From: a virus
IMG/VR virus record: IMGVR_UViG_3300023278_002686
Coordinates: 120,280 to 155,054 of that record
DNA: 34,775 nt
Direction: 5' to 3' (one strand)
Position numbers and translations under genes: made by a program. Below, one piece after another: positions 9,190-16,186 of this stretch (its first letter is position 1; each line of letters opens with the position of its first letter). The notes under the pieces were generated by a model that saw only the letters and a list, made by a program, of their open reading frames with translations, did no database searches and was not told where the DNA came from.

Positions 9190-9713
9190 ATATTAAGTTT
9201 GTATATCATTCCATCCTTTAATTTAAGTTGTAATTTATTTATTGTAATTATTCGATTTGTTAACATTCCATTACCTAATATTTCATTAGTAGAATTAGGT
9301 AATACATATGCAATAGTTATATGAGGACTATATTCAGGCCACTCCCATTTATTATCTAAAGCTTTTTTTAAATCCTCATGTATTTCTTCTAATATGGGAG
9401 AATATATATCAAACTTTAAAACATCATATTTATCATCAGATTGAAACTTTGTAATTTCTTCAAATTGAATTGTAAAAGGTTTATAATTATCAAGAACTTT
9501 TTGAGCTTTTTCTAAAGTATTTTCATCCGTAATTCCCCAAAGTATAGTACAATGAATATCATCTTCGTATCCAAAATCTTCATTCGGTTCTGTATAAAGA
9601 TTTTTTTCAGGAATTTTATTCTGTATTAATGCCCAAAAATACTGTAATAATGGAAATTGTATTGATAAAAAATCATATTTAGGATTAATTATATTTTTTT
9701 CTTGTGTTTTCAT
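9186..9713 (-). CDS. 2H phosphoesterase (2'-5' RNA ligase/LigT-like)
   Basis: 175 residues with the two H-x-T/S-x motifs that define the 2H superfamily: HCTILWG at 54-60 and HITIAYV at 131-137. These histidines form the active site that opens 2',3'-cyclic phosphates or cleaves 2'-5' linkages. Phage members are known that degrade cyclic oligonucleotide or 2'-5' signals used in host defence, or act in RNA repair; which applies here cannot be told. ATG at 9713 has no Shine-Dalgarno. A late-promoter-like motif ends at the start codon. The gene overlaps the GIY-YIG gene by four bases, forming a two-gene module. Confidence 0.82.
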   Translation of the reverse strand: MKTQEKNIINPKYDFLSIQFPLLQYFWALIQNKIPEKNLYTEPNEDFGYEDDIHCTILWGITDENTLEKAQKVLDNYKPFTIQFEEITKFQSDDKYDVLKFDIYSPILEEIHEDLKKALDNKWEWPEYSPHITIAYVLPNSTNEILGNGMLTNRIITINKLQLKLKDGMIYKLNI

Positions 9714-9727
9714 ATGTATATATAGTT
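9711..9727 (-). promoter_or_regulatory. Putative late promoter motif abutting the 2H phosphoesterase start
   Basis: The minus strand reads AACTATATATACATATG, ending in the gene's own ATG. It matches the window-wide ACTATATA motif. If it works as a -10-type late promoter, transcription would begin at or inside the start of the gene, so the transcript would have little or no leader. Confidence 0.35.
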
Positions 9728-10082
9728 AAACTATCGAGCCAGTTCCAGAACCAGACCCGGTTCCTGGACCAGATACTCCAGGACCTGTAGTGACTCCAGA
9801 CACACTAGTAACCGTTACTGTGGTACTCATAGGTACAGTCGCATTCGCTTGAAACTCGTCTACTATAGATTTTGCAATACAATATGCATCTAATTTGTTT
9901 GAGAGGACCCTAGAAGCTCGCTGGTCATCAGTTTCTGTATAGGTAACATTATCTATAACTGTAGAAATTTTAGCATCTCCAGAGTATACTCCTTCTGTAA
10001 CTTTTTGATCATAAATTCTTTTTGTTAATCCTGTTAAAACATCATTATAAGTTATAGGTTTAGAACCTGTTTGTAAGGCCAT
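9726..10082 (-). CDS. Small virion-region protein with Gly/Ser/Pro-rich tail
   Basis: 118 residues, ATG at 10082 after AAGGAAT. The first ~80 residues look helical and polar. The C-terminal ~40 residues are low complexity (Thr/Val-rich, then GPGVSGPGTGSGSGTGS), like a flexible linker. I do not recognise the family. Position just upstream of the baseplate genes and after several small beta proteins suggests a virion component or assembly factor. No catalytic motif or membrane segment is seen. Confidence 0.65.
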   Translation of the reverse strand: MALQTGSKPITYNDVLTGLTKRIYDQKVTEGVYSGDAKISTVIDNVTYTETDDQRASRVLSNKLDAYCIAKSIVDEFQANATVPMSTTVTVTSVSGVTTGPGVSGPGTGSGSGTGSIV

Positions 10083-10093
10083 ATATATATTCC

Positions 10094-10276
10094 TTATGCA
10101 CTTATAGTACTTTTAGTAGTCCATGATCCAGTTTCATATCGTTGAATAACTAAATTATTTCCGGATCTAATAATTCTCCAAGAGCCTTCTGTATCAATAT
10201 TTCCAAAGTACAATCCTCCTGTTGAAGATAATACTTTTCCATTTACATTATCTAACCAAATTGAATCTTTAAACAT
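10094..10276 (-). CDS. Small beta-rich phage protein (60 aa)
   Basis: 60 residues, ATG at 10276 after AAGGGG. The sequence has the pattern GSWRIIRSGNNLVIQRYETGSW. This alternation recurs in C-terminal repeats of phage tail or fibre proteins (W-R-I...G-x-x-L-x-I-x-R...W). It could be a freestanding copy of such a module. No function can be assigned. It sits in a tight operon, with 2 and 11 bases to its neighbours. Confidence 0.6.
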   Translation of the reverse strand: MFKDSIWLDNVNGKVLSSTGGLYFGNIDTEGSWRIIRSGNNLVIQRYETGSWTTKSTISA

Positions 10277-10278
10277 GT

Positions 10279-10620
10279 CTATCCCCTTAAATTACATCGT
10301 ATAGAAATATGGATATCGTTTCCACCACCAGCGGTATTATCTATTTTAATTGCATTTGGAGCTATCATAGATACTTGTGTAGTAGTTGTAACATTTCCAT
10401 AAGGCCAGTCGACCCACACAGCGGATGCTCCATTAATTCCTTGTAAAGTTTCTTTTAAATCTGTTGATGATTGAACTTTAACTGTTGATGCTCCGTTTGG
10501 AAAATCAATTGTTAGTATTACTGTTGCAACATCATCAAAAAATTCTACAATTAAATTATCACCATCTGCTATGGTTGCTTCATATTCTGTTTTATACGCT
10601 TTTACTAAAGTTTCTGCCAT
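10279..10620 (-). CDS. Small beta-rich structural protein, paralogue A
   Basis: 113 residues, ATG at 10620 after GAGG. It is clearly paralogous to its upstream neighbour at 10625-10954. Both have K-x-x-TEYE near the N-terminus, L-I-(V/L)-EFFDDVA at residues ~24-33, a NGAS motif, a VW-(V/I)-x-W-x-YG motif, NA-(I/L)-KI and an identical NLRG C-terminus. It is beta-rich with no membrane segment. A virion surface or decoration-like role is plausible from context but not shown. Confidence 0.68.
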   Translation of the reverse strand: MAETLVKAYKTEYEATIADGDNLIVEFFDDVATVILTIDFPNGASTVKVQSSTDLKETLQGINGASAVWVDWPYGNVTTTTQVSMIAPNAIKIDNTAGGGNDIHISIRCNLRG

Positions 10621-10624
10621 TCTA

Positions 10625-10954
10625 TTAACCTCTTAAATTTCCTCTAATTGAAACTCGAATTATATTCGAACCACTATTAGTTATTTTTAATGCATTAGGA
10701 CATCTACATACGTATTGTCCATTTGATGATACTATTCCATATATCCAAGGTATCCAAACAGGAACAGCTCCACTAATCTCATTTAAAGTATCTTTTTTAT
10801 TTGTTGATGAAAATACTTCAGTATTAGAAGCTCCATTAAGATATTCGAAAGTAATAATTAATATTGCAACATCATCAAAAAATTCTAATATTAAATCTTC
10901 CCCTACTCCAATATTTCCCTCATATTCTGTTCTTACTTTTGTAGTAATTGCCAT
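10625..10954 (-). CDS. Small beta-rich structural protein, paralogue B
   Basis: 109 residues, ATG at 10954 after GGAG. It shares the TEYE, EFFDDVA, NGAS, PVW-x-PW-x-YG, NALKI and NLRG motifs with the next gene, so the pair arose by tandem duplication. Amino-acid divergence between the motifs is substantial, so the duplication is not recent. No enzyme motif is present. The family is unrecognised. Confidence 0.68.
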   Translation of the reverse strand: MAITTKVRTEYEGNIGVGEDLILEFFDDVAILIITFEYLNGASNTEVFSSTNKKDTLNEISGAVPVWIPWIYGIVSSNGQYVCRCPNALKITNSGSNIIRVSIRGNLRG

Positions 10955-10965
10955 CTATAATCTCC

Positions 10966-11313
10966 TTAACTTATCCATATTCCAGTATTTCCAGAAGTTA
11001 TTTTTTCATATTCGCTCGCAGATAAAACAGTAAATTCATGATAAACAGGTAAAGCTCCTGATATATTACAAACTACTTGCAATCTTCCTGCCGTAGCTGT
11101 ATCGGTGGTGTCTAAGTCACAATCATAGTAACCACTTGAATCATGAGCACTTGCAGATGATTCATTTTTTTGAGTTAATGCTCCACTATTTTTAGATAAA
11201 AGAATATTCGATTGATTAATAGTTAAAGATTCTTCAGGAGTAATTCCATCTGTAGAGTCAACAAATATTCCTAATTTTATAGTAACAGCTGTACTTTGTT
11301 TTAAATATAACAC
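10966..11313 (-). CDS. Small structural protein related to the N-terminus of the large spike
   Basis: 115 residues, GTG start at 11313 with GGAG eight bases upstream. The sequence (YLKQSTAVTIKLGIFVDSTDG, then GYYDCDLDTTDT and SGALPVYHEF) is a paralogue of the first ~115 residues of the 778-residue protein at 11541-13877, which starts YLRQSTASQEISLGYFLDSTDG. This ~110-residue beta-rich module is common in phage virion regions. A freestanding copy may cap or attach to the same structure as the spike. Confidence 0.68.
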   Translation of the reverse strand: MLYLKQSTAVTIKLGIFVDSTDGITPEESLTINQSNILLSKNSGALTQKNESSASAHDSSGYYDCDLDTTDTATAGRLQVVCNISGALPVYHEFTVLSASEYEKITSGNTGIWIS

Positions 11314-11325
11314 TCTAAAATCTCC

Positions 11326-11541
11326 TTAAACATTAATTCCTCTATTTCTTAATCTATAGTAATAAGAATACACCGCTATAGCTGCCCCCAATAATGGAGA
11401 ATCTGCTAAAATTCCTGAATACGTAAAAGCAATTGCTTGTCTATTATCTTGGTCTATAGTCCCTGCTGGTTCATTATGATTTATAAAAGGTATAAGAGGA
11501 AACGCTGCTGATAATCTTTTTTGTCTTGTATCTACTGCCAT
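11326..11541 (-). CDS. Small conserved phage protein, MAVDTRQKR-type
   Basis: 71 residues, starting MAVDTRQKRLSA, an opening I associate with small unnamed phage proteins next to tail or fibre genes. A short hydrophobic segment (residues ~40-58) is too weak to call as membrane. ATG at 11541 lies exactly at the end of the upstream spike gene, so translation is probably coupled; the Shine-Dalgarno is poor. Function unknown. Confidence 0.62.
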   Translation of the reverse strand: MAVDTRQKRLSAAFPLIPFINHNEPAGTIDQDNRQAIAFTYSGILADSPLLGAAIAVYSYYYRLRNRGINV

Positions 11542-13877
11542 TATGGTCCACTCACTATTTCTTGTCTAATATAAGTAGTTGCATCATCACTTACAATTGC
11601 TTTTTGATCTACGGTTGTTCCTGCATTATCATATAATTCAAAACCAGAAGAAGTTTGTTCAAATCTATTTACTAAAGCTTTATATAAATAAGCCACCATT
11701 TTTATTAGTGTTTGAGTATCTGCTGGAGCTTCTTGTCCAGGTTTGGCAAAAGTATCTACGTTTAATACATCTAAAACTTCTGCATTTACGTTAGCTGCAC
11801 TTATATCTTGTAAAGCATCTACTTGATCACTTACATCTTTAAGATCATCACTATCAGCTCCTCGAATAGCTGCTTCACTACTTGAAATTGCAGCTGGAAT
11901 TGTAGTTCCCGTGTCGACTAGAATAGCATCTATTTCATCATCTTTAGCAGTCTGTACTGCACTTCCCATAATAAAATTAGTTGGTAATTTTGCTTCAATA
12001 TTATTTACACCTGTATCTATATTATTTATATCTGAATTAGAATTTATCGTATCATCTATTTGGGTTACATCAAATCTTGCATCATCTGAAATAATACCTC
12101 CACCAACAACAAATCCACCAACAACATTATCTGTTATTGTAAAATTTCCTCTTATTGCAATAGTACCACTTGTACAGTTAGCATTGAGAATAAGCTGTCC
12201 TAAACCCTCTAGACTTATATTATCAATTCCTGTTTGACCAATATTTTTAACTTCTATGCCTCCGGAATAATGTCTAAAATTAACATTTGTATTTACAACA
12301 CTAGCACCAAAATCTATACTAGGTGTTGATGTCCCAGCTACTCCTGAAAAACATTGATCAAAATAATAAGTAGTCGCGCCAGTTAATATAATATCTCCAG
12401 CAATTGCACAACCAAAATAATCACCACCAGCAACAGTTAAGCTTGCACCAGCGGCAAGCGTACAATCATGAAAATCACTTCCTATTCCTGTTCCTATGCC
12501 TGTTATTGATGCTCCAACAACATGAAGATTTGTTATTATTTGACTAGCTAATGCTAGAGTCCAATTACTACCAGTCAAATTTAAATTACTTGAATCACCA
12601 CTTAATGTTATTGTTGACCCATTTGCAATATTGAAAGATTTTAGCCCTATATTTGTTGAAATTATTAATGCATCTGCCCATGTAAGCACTGGCAAATCTG
12701 CAACTCCATTGACTCCAGTTACTGCGCCAGCTGTTCCATTTATAGTATCAACCCAGATTTTACCACCAGAATAACCAACTGGAGAGGCAACTACCGCATA
12801 AGAAACATATAATTGGTCTATGTGTAAAACAGAAGAAGTTAATCCAGTATTTTGGAATCTAACTCTTACAAGTCCAGCGTTTGCACCAGATCCTACATGA
12901 GTATTATACATTGAAAGTGTTATTTCGTCGCTTGTGACTTGATTCTTGCCAGTTAATGTTCCAATTTGTTCCCAAGTAGTAGTTCCCCAATTATAACCAA
13001 ATATATTAAGAGAATCGCCATTATTAAATACCCTACCAAAAAGAGTTACTGCACTTGGAACCCCCGTTGCACCTACTGAGAATTGATAATATAAATCAGT
13101 AGTGCCAGCGGCATCCGCTATTTCATGAAAAGTACCATCTCTTTGTTGTGTTGCTGTATATGTTAACGTTTGAGATCCCGTAGTAATGACCGCTGTTGTT
13201 GCAGTAGTGTGTATTCCTGAACTTCCAATACTTAAATTATCTACTTGATGTTGTTGTGCTGGAAAATTTTCACCATCTAGACCAGTAGTGTCATATTGTA
13301 ATTCTAAATTATCAGCTGCTGTAGCATCATCACTTATTTGTTTAACATTAGACTCAACTACACCTGCAGAAACATTTACATTTGTAGCTAATAAAGCGCT
13401 ATCAGTTCCTCTCATATCTGTATTAGTTGTAGTTGTTCCTATTGTTGAGTTAGCTTTTGCATACCCTGTTCCATCATAATCTAATTCAAGATTATCGGCA
13501 GCAGTACCATCTCCAGATATTTGAATAGTATCTACTTGTAAATTATCAGTTCCAACTATCCAAGAGTCATAAATATTAGCAGATAAAACAACACAATCTC
13601 TAATAACGGCTAAAGCTCCTGCTACATGTACATGAATTCTCATAGCTCCTAAAGTATCTGTATCAGTTGCATCTAAAACCGCATAATAAAGACCATTACT
13701 TATATGAGTAGCTCCACCACTATTTTTATTAGCTAAAGTTGTTGCTCCATTTTTCCAAAGTTGAATATCCGTATTATTTATCGTTAGTCCTGTTTCTTCT
13801 GTATTTCCATCGGTTGAATCTAGAAAATATCCTAATGATATTTCTTGACTAGCTGTTGATTGTCGTAAATATATCAT
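11541..13877 (-). CDS. Large beta-helix-like tail spike/fibre protein
   Basis: 778 residues, ATG at 13877 after GGGGG. Residues 1-115 are the same module as the small protein at 10966-11313. A middle region (~375-600) starts with GGKIWVDTINGTAG and continues with short repeating hydrophobic/Gly/Asn strands that resemble a right-handed parallel beta-helix, as in tailspikes. The C-terminal ~170 residues are helical and include repeated D-I/V-x-A-L motifs, suggesting a coiled-coil or trimerisation part. No clear catalytic residues are visible. A host-surface binding or depolymerising spike is the best reading. Confidence 0.72.
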   Translation of the reverse strand: MIYLRQSTASQEISLGYFLDSTDGNTEETGLTINNTDIQLWKNGATTLANKNSGGATHISNGLYYAVLDATDTDTLGAMRIHVHVAGALAVIRDCVVLSANIYDSWIVGTDNLQVDTIQISGDGTAADNLELDYDGTGYAKANSTIGTTTTNTDMRGTDSALLATNVNVSAGVVESNVKQISDDATAADNLELQYDTTGLDGENFPAQQHQVDNLSIGSSGIHTTATTAVITTGSQTLTYTATQQRDGTFHEIADAAGTTDLYYQFSVGATGVPSAVTLFGRVFNNGDSLNIFGYNWGTTTWEQIGTLTGKNQVTSDEITLSMYNTHVGSGANAGLVRVRFQNTGLTSSVLHIDQLYVSYAVVASPVGYSGGKIWVDTINGTAGAVTGVNGVADLPVLTWADALIISTNIGLKSFNIANGSTITLSGDSSNLNLTGSNWTLALASQIITNLHVVGASITGIGTGIGSDFHDCTLAAGASLTVAGGDYFGCAIAGDIILTGATTYYFDQCFSGVAGTSTPSIDFGASVVNTNVNFRHYSGGIEVKNIGQTGIDNISLEGLGQLILNANCTSGTIAIRGNFTITDNVVGGFVVGGGIISDDARFDVTQIDDTINSNSDINNIDTGVNNIEAKLPTNFIMGSAVQTAKDDEIDAILVDTGTTIPAAISSSEAAIRGADSDDLKDVSDQVDALQDISAANVNAEVLDVLNVDTFAKPGQEAPADTQTLIKMVAYLYKALVNRFEQTSSGFELYDNAGTTVDQKAIVSDDATTYIRQEIVSGP

Positions 13878-14605
13878 AAAGCCCCCTGTTGAACTAAATT
13901 ATGTATTGCAACAGGTATAACTAAACCTGATGCAGGTGTTGCTGAAAAAGGAATATTCATAGGAGTATATGGATATATAACTCTAGTATGTTCACTTATT
14001 CCAGGTGTTCCAGTTTCACTCATAGAAAGACCTCCAATAAGGTCCTTATCATTAGCGTTTACTAATGGTAAATAAAATACTAAATTTTGAGGTCTAATAA
14101 ATAATGGACTATATCCATTAGATAATATTAAAGCTTCTTCATCCGTTAAAGCTACATTCCAAATAGCATATTCGGCTAACAATCCATCCATATATCCGCC
14201 AGGAGAAGAATCTGCAAAATATCCACAAGCTATTCTAGAAGCTCCATCTGGAGTTCTACCTGTAGCATCAGTTCCTTTTCCTCCACCATCTAATAAAATT
14301 GCTCTATTATTAGAGGCTGATTCTATATAACATCCATGATGCCATGTATTTGCACTATATGATGTTGATGTTGCACAATTTGCAAAAGTAGAATCCCTTG
14401 CTCCACCTTCTAAAACTCCCGTATTAGTTGCAAGCATATACCAATAATCTGAAGCAGCACCTGCATTACCAATCCAAGCTAAATTATACGTCTGATTTAC
14501 AGCTGTAACATTAAACCATAAAGAAATTGATAATGGTGCTGCTGTTATTGGCGTTGAGTCAACATATAATCCCTCTGAACTTGCAGCAGCAAATAAGCGA
14601 CTCAT
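13874..14605 (-). CDS. LamG/concanavalin-A-like lectin-fold virion protein
   Basis: 243 residues, ATG at 14605 after GGGAAAC. The pattern ISLWFNV (residues ~27), YWYML, NTWHHGCYIES (~90), ILLDGG and YMDGLLAEYAIWNVALTDEE (~137-156) is characteristic of Laminin_G_3/concanavalin-A-like jelly-roll domains that bind carbohydrate. The C-terminal ~80 residues have no recognisable domain. Its stop overlaps the start of the spike gene by four bases. It is likely a capsid or tail surface protein that sticks to host or environmental glycans. Confidence 0.8.
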   Translation of the reverse strand: MSRLFAAASSEGLYVDSTPITAAPLSISLWFNVTAVNQTYNLAWIGNAGAASDYWYMLATNTGVLEGGARDSTFANCATSTSYSANTWHHGCYIESASNNRAILLDGGGKGTDATGRTPDGASRIACGYFADSSPGGYMDGLLAEYAIWNVALTDEEALILSNGYSPLFIRPQNLVFYLPLVNANDKDLIGGLSMSETGTPGISEHTRVIYPYTPMNIPFSATPASGLVIPVAIHNLVQQGAL

Positions 14606-15096
14606 TAAGTTTCCCTTATTTCTATAGAATGTAACTCAGCATCACCTGTTGAAGTATCATTAGTTGCATCTCTAGTAATTTTTATTCTGAAAAGTTCTCC
14701 TACTGCTATGCTATCCATTTGAGCACCATTTGTAAAAGCAACATTCACAATATCAACGAGTCCTGATGTTCCTGGAACAGTAGTATTATCAACACTTTGT
14801 ACGGCTGCAAAATCGTCAGTATCTATATCTTGTTGTTGATCTCCTATTCTTTCGAAAGCTACATCCCAATCTATATCTCCAGTTAAAGCTGAACTCATAG
14901 AATAATGAAGATATATAGTAACACCACCACCAGCATAGTTTTGTGGCATAACTCCTGTGAATACAGCATCTTCATTAGTAGTATCATCAAAATCTAAACA
15001 AGGGTGTTGATTTCTTATATCCAAAGTTGCATAATTTGTTAAAGTTGGCTCATTTGCATGTGCTGTAAAAATTAATAACGTATTTCCACTTGCCAT
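14605..15096 (-). CDS. Conserved beta-sandwich virion protein
   Basis: 163 residues, ATG at 15096 after GAGG. It includes NYAGGGVTIYLHYSMSS, DIDWDVAFERIGD and FRIKITRDATND...TGDAELHSIEIRET. I recognise this pattern as a recurrent family of small structural proteins in diverse tailed phages, but it has no agreed function. The next gene begins at its stop. It probably forms part of the same surface structure as the LamG-like protein. Confidence 0.7.
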   Translation of the reverse strand: MASGNTLLIFTAHANEPTLTNYATLDIRNQHPCLDFDDTTNEDAVFTGVMPQNYAGGGVTIYLHYSMSSALTGDIDWDVAFERIGDQQQDIDTDDFAAVQSVDNTTVPGTSGLVDIVNVAFTNGAQMDSIAVGELFRIKITRDATNDTSTGDAELHSIEIRET

Positions 15097-15351
15097 CTAT
15101 ATTACCTCATATCTTTTTAATGCTACATAAGACATTAATAATGCTTTTTGTTGTGGTGTTAAATTTGTTCTTGCTGATATAGGAAGAACTTGATTCCACT
15201 CTACTATATCAGTATCAAATTTTTGATCAAGTGCTGTTATAGCATCTTTAATATCTTGTTTTGTTATAGATATTTCTAGAAAAAATTTACTTTGTAATTT
15301 ACTAAATTTTCTATATATTTCTAGTTTTTTTTCTTCTATCAACTCTGCCAT
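15097..15351 (-). CDS. Small helical phage protein of the structural operon
   Basis: 84 residues, ATG at 15351 after AAGGAAA. The C-terminal half (WNQVLPISARTNLTPQQKALLMSYVALKRYEV) follows a pattern seen in small phage proteins next to the 163-residue type: LP...R...T..QK..L..YVA.KR. Predicted helical, no membrane segment. It may help assemble neighbouring virion proteins; the function is not known. Confidence 0.65.
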   Translation of the reverse strand: MAELIEEKKLEIYRKFSKLQSKFFLEISITKQDIKDAITALDQKFDTDIVEWNQVLPISARTNLTPQQKALLMSYVALKRYEVI

Positions 15352-15390
15352 TACATTATTTTCCTTATTATTTTTAAATTAATTATTAAG

Positions 15391-15633
15391 CTATTCAGAT
15401 GAATTATCTACTTCAAATTCAGTAGTAGTTATTTCTTTTTCTTTTCCAAAACGATCAGCTATTTTTAATCCACCTGCTATACTAAAAAGTACGTATATAA
15501 TAGTATAATTAACTGCTAAACCGAAAGTTCCCATAAAAGTTAAAAGGATTGCTACAAAAAAAGATATTAAAGCAATAAGTCTACCTGATGAAGCTTTTCC
15601 AGCAGTATCTTTTAAAAAATCTGTTAATTTCAT
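15391..15633 (-). CDS. Small two-helix membrane protein, possible holin
   Basis: 80 residues, ATG at 15633 after AAAGGAG. Two hydrophobic segments (about residues 19-38 and 41-57) are flanked by a polar N-terminus and a charged, acidic C-terminus after ADRFGKEKE. This size and topology fits small phage holins and other membrane proteins, including the SSGRLIALISFF opening. No endolysin gene lies nearby in this window, so the holin role is only a possibility. A late-promoter-like motif precedes it. Confidence 0.65.
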   Translation of the reverse strand: MKLTDFLKDTAGKASSGRLIALISFFVAILLTFMGTFGLAVNYTIIYVLFSIAGGLKIADRFGKEKEITTTEFEVDNSSE

Positions 15634-15648
15634 AATTTATCTCCTTTA

Positions 15649-15660
15649 TTATATAGTTAA
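15649..15660 (-). promoter_or_regulatory. Putative late promoter motif before the small membrane protein
   Basis: The minus strand reads TTAACTATATAA followed directly by TAAAGGAG, the ribosome binding site of the gene at 15391-15633. It matches the recurrent ACTATATA motif. An exact TATAAATA also occurs nearby at 15697-15704, at the end of the upstream gene. Confidence 0.4.
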
Positions 15661-15699
15661 AGGGAATAAAATAAATAATAAGATAGATAGAATTTTTAT

Positions 15700-16068
15700 T
15701 TATACTTTTTCTATAAGTTTACCATTGTCATTAAGTAAATAAGTATTTTCAAATCCAGGAAAAAAACCTATAGGTAACATACATCCATCATTAAATTCTA
15801 TATTAGCTATTTTACAAGTCCAACTTGCATTTTTATCATTATCAGATAATTTATACATTTTATAATAATCAAATAATTCTTCATTTATATGAGTAATTGA
15901 AGAATTATTTATACCATTATCTTTCATTTTTAAATATAAAATAGTGCATCCTCTTTGTTTTTGAAACGAATTGTAAGTTAATACATAGTTTGAATCAAAT
16001 CGTATTATTTTTATATTAGAATAATAACTCCAATTATTATTATTTTGGTTCCATATTTTTAATATCAT
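15700..16068 (-). CDS. Unknown small phage protein (122 aa)
   Basis: 122 residues, ATG at 16068 after AAAGGAG. It is rich in Asn, Tyr and Lys and has several Cys (C41, C84, C95) and Trp residues. No membrane segment or known motif is seen. The C-terminal part (PIGFFPGFENTYLLNDNGKLIEKV) looks beta-rich. It stands alone between a terminator/late-promoter pair and the small membrane protein. Not recognised. Confidence 0.65.
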   Translation of the reverse strand: MILKIWNQNNNNWSYYSNIKIIRFDSNYVLTYNSFQKQRGCTILYLKMKDNGINNSSITHINEELFDYYKMYKLSDNDKNASWTCKIANIEFNDGCMLPIGFFPGFENTYLLNDNGKLIEKV

Positions 16069-16098
16069 TCTTTCTATCTCCTTTAAAATTCTATCTAT

Positions 16099-16110
16099 CT
16101 ATATAGTCAA
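16099..16110 (-). promoter_or_regulatory. Putative late promoter motif directly after a terminator
   Basis: The minus strand reads TTGACTATATAG, starting in the U-run of the terminator that ends the nrdD transcript and followed by AAAGGAG for the 122-residue gene. It fits the ACTATATA motif family. Confidence 0.4.
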
Positions 16111-16142
16111 AAAAAATCCTACTAAAATATTTTAGTAGGATT
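16109..16142 (-). terminator. Intrinsic terminator after nrdD
   Basis: A perfect inverted repeat, AATCCTACTAAAAT / ATTTTAGTAGGATT (16115-16142), is followed on the minus strand by eight T. It lies 45 bases past the nrdD stop and would end the nrdG-nrdD transcript. Because the flanks are A-rich and T-rich, weaker activity in the opposite direction is possible. Confidence 0.88.
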
Positions 16143-16186
16143 AAACATTAAGGAACCCTATTACATGATGAATAAGGGAAGAATTT

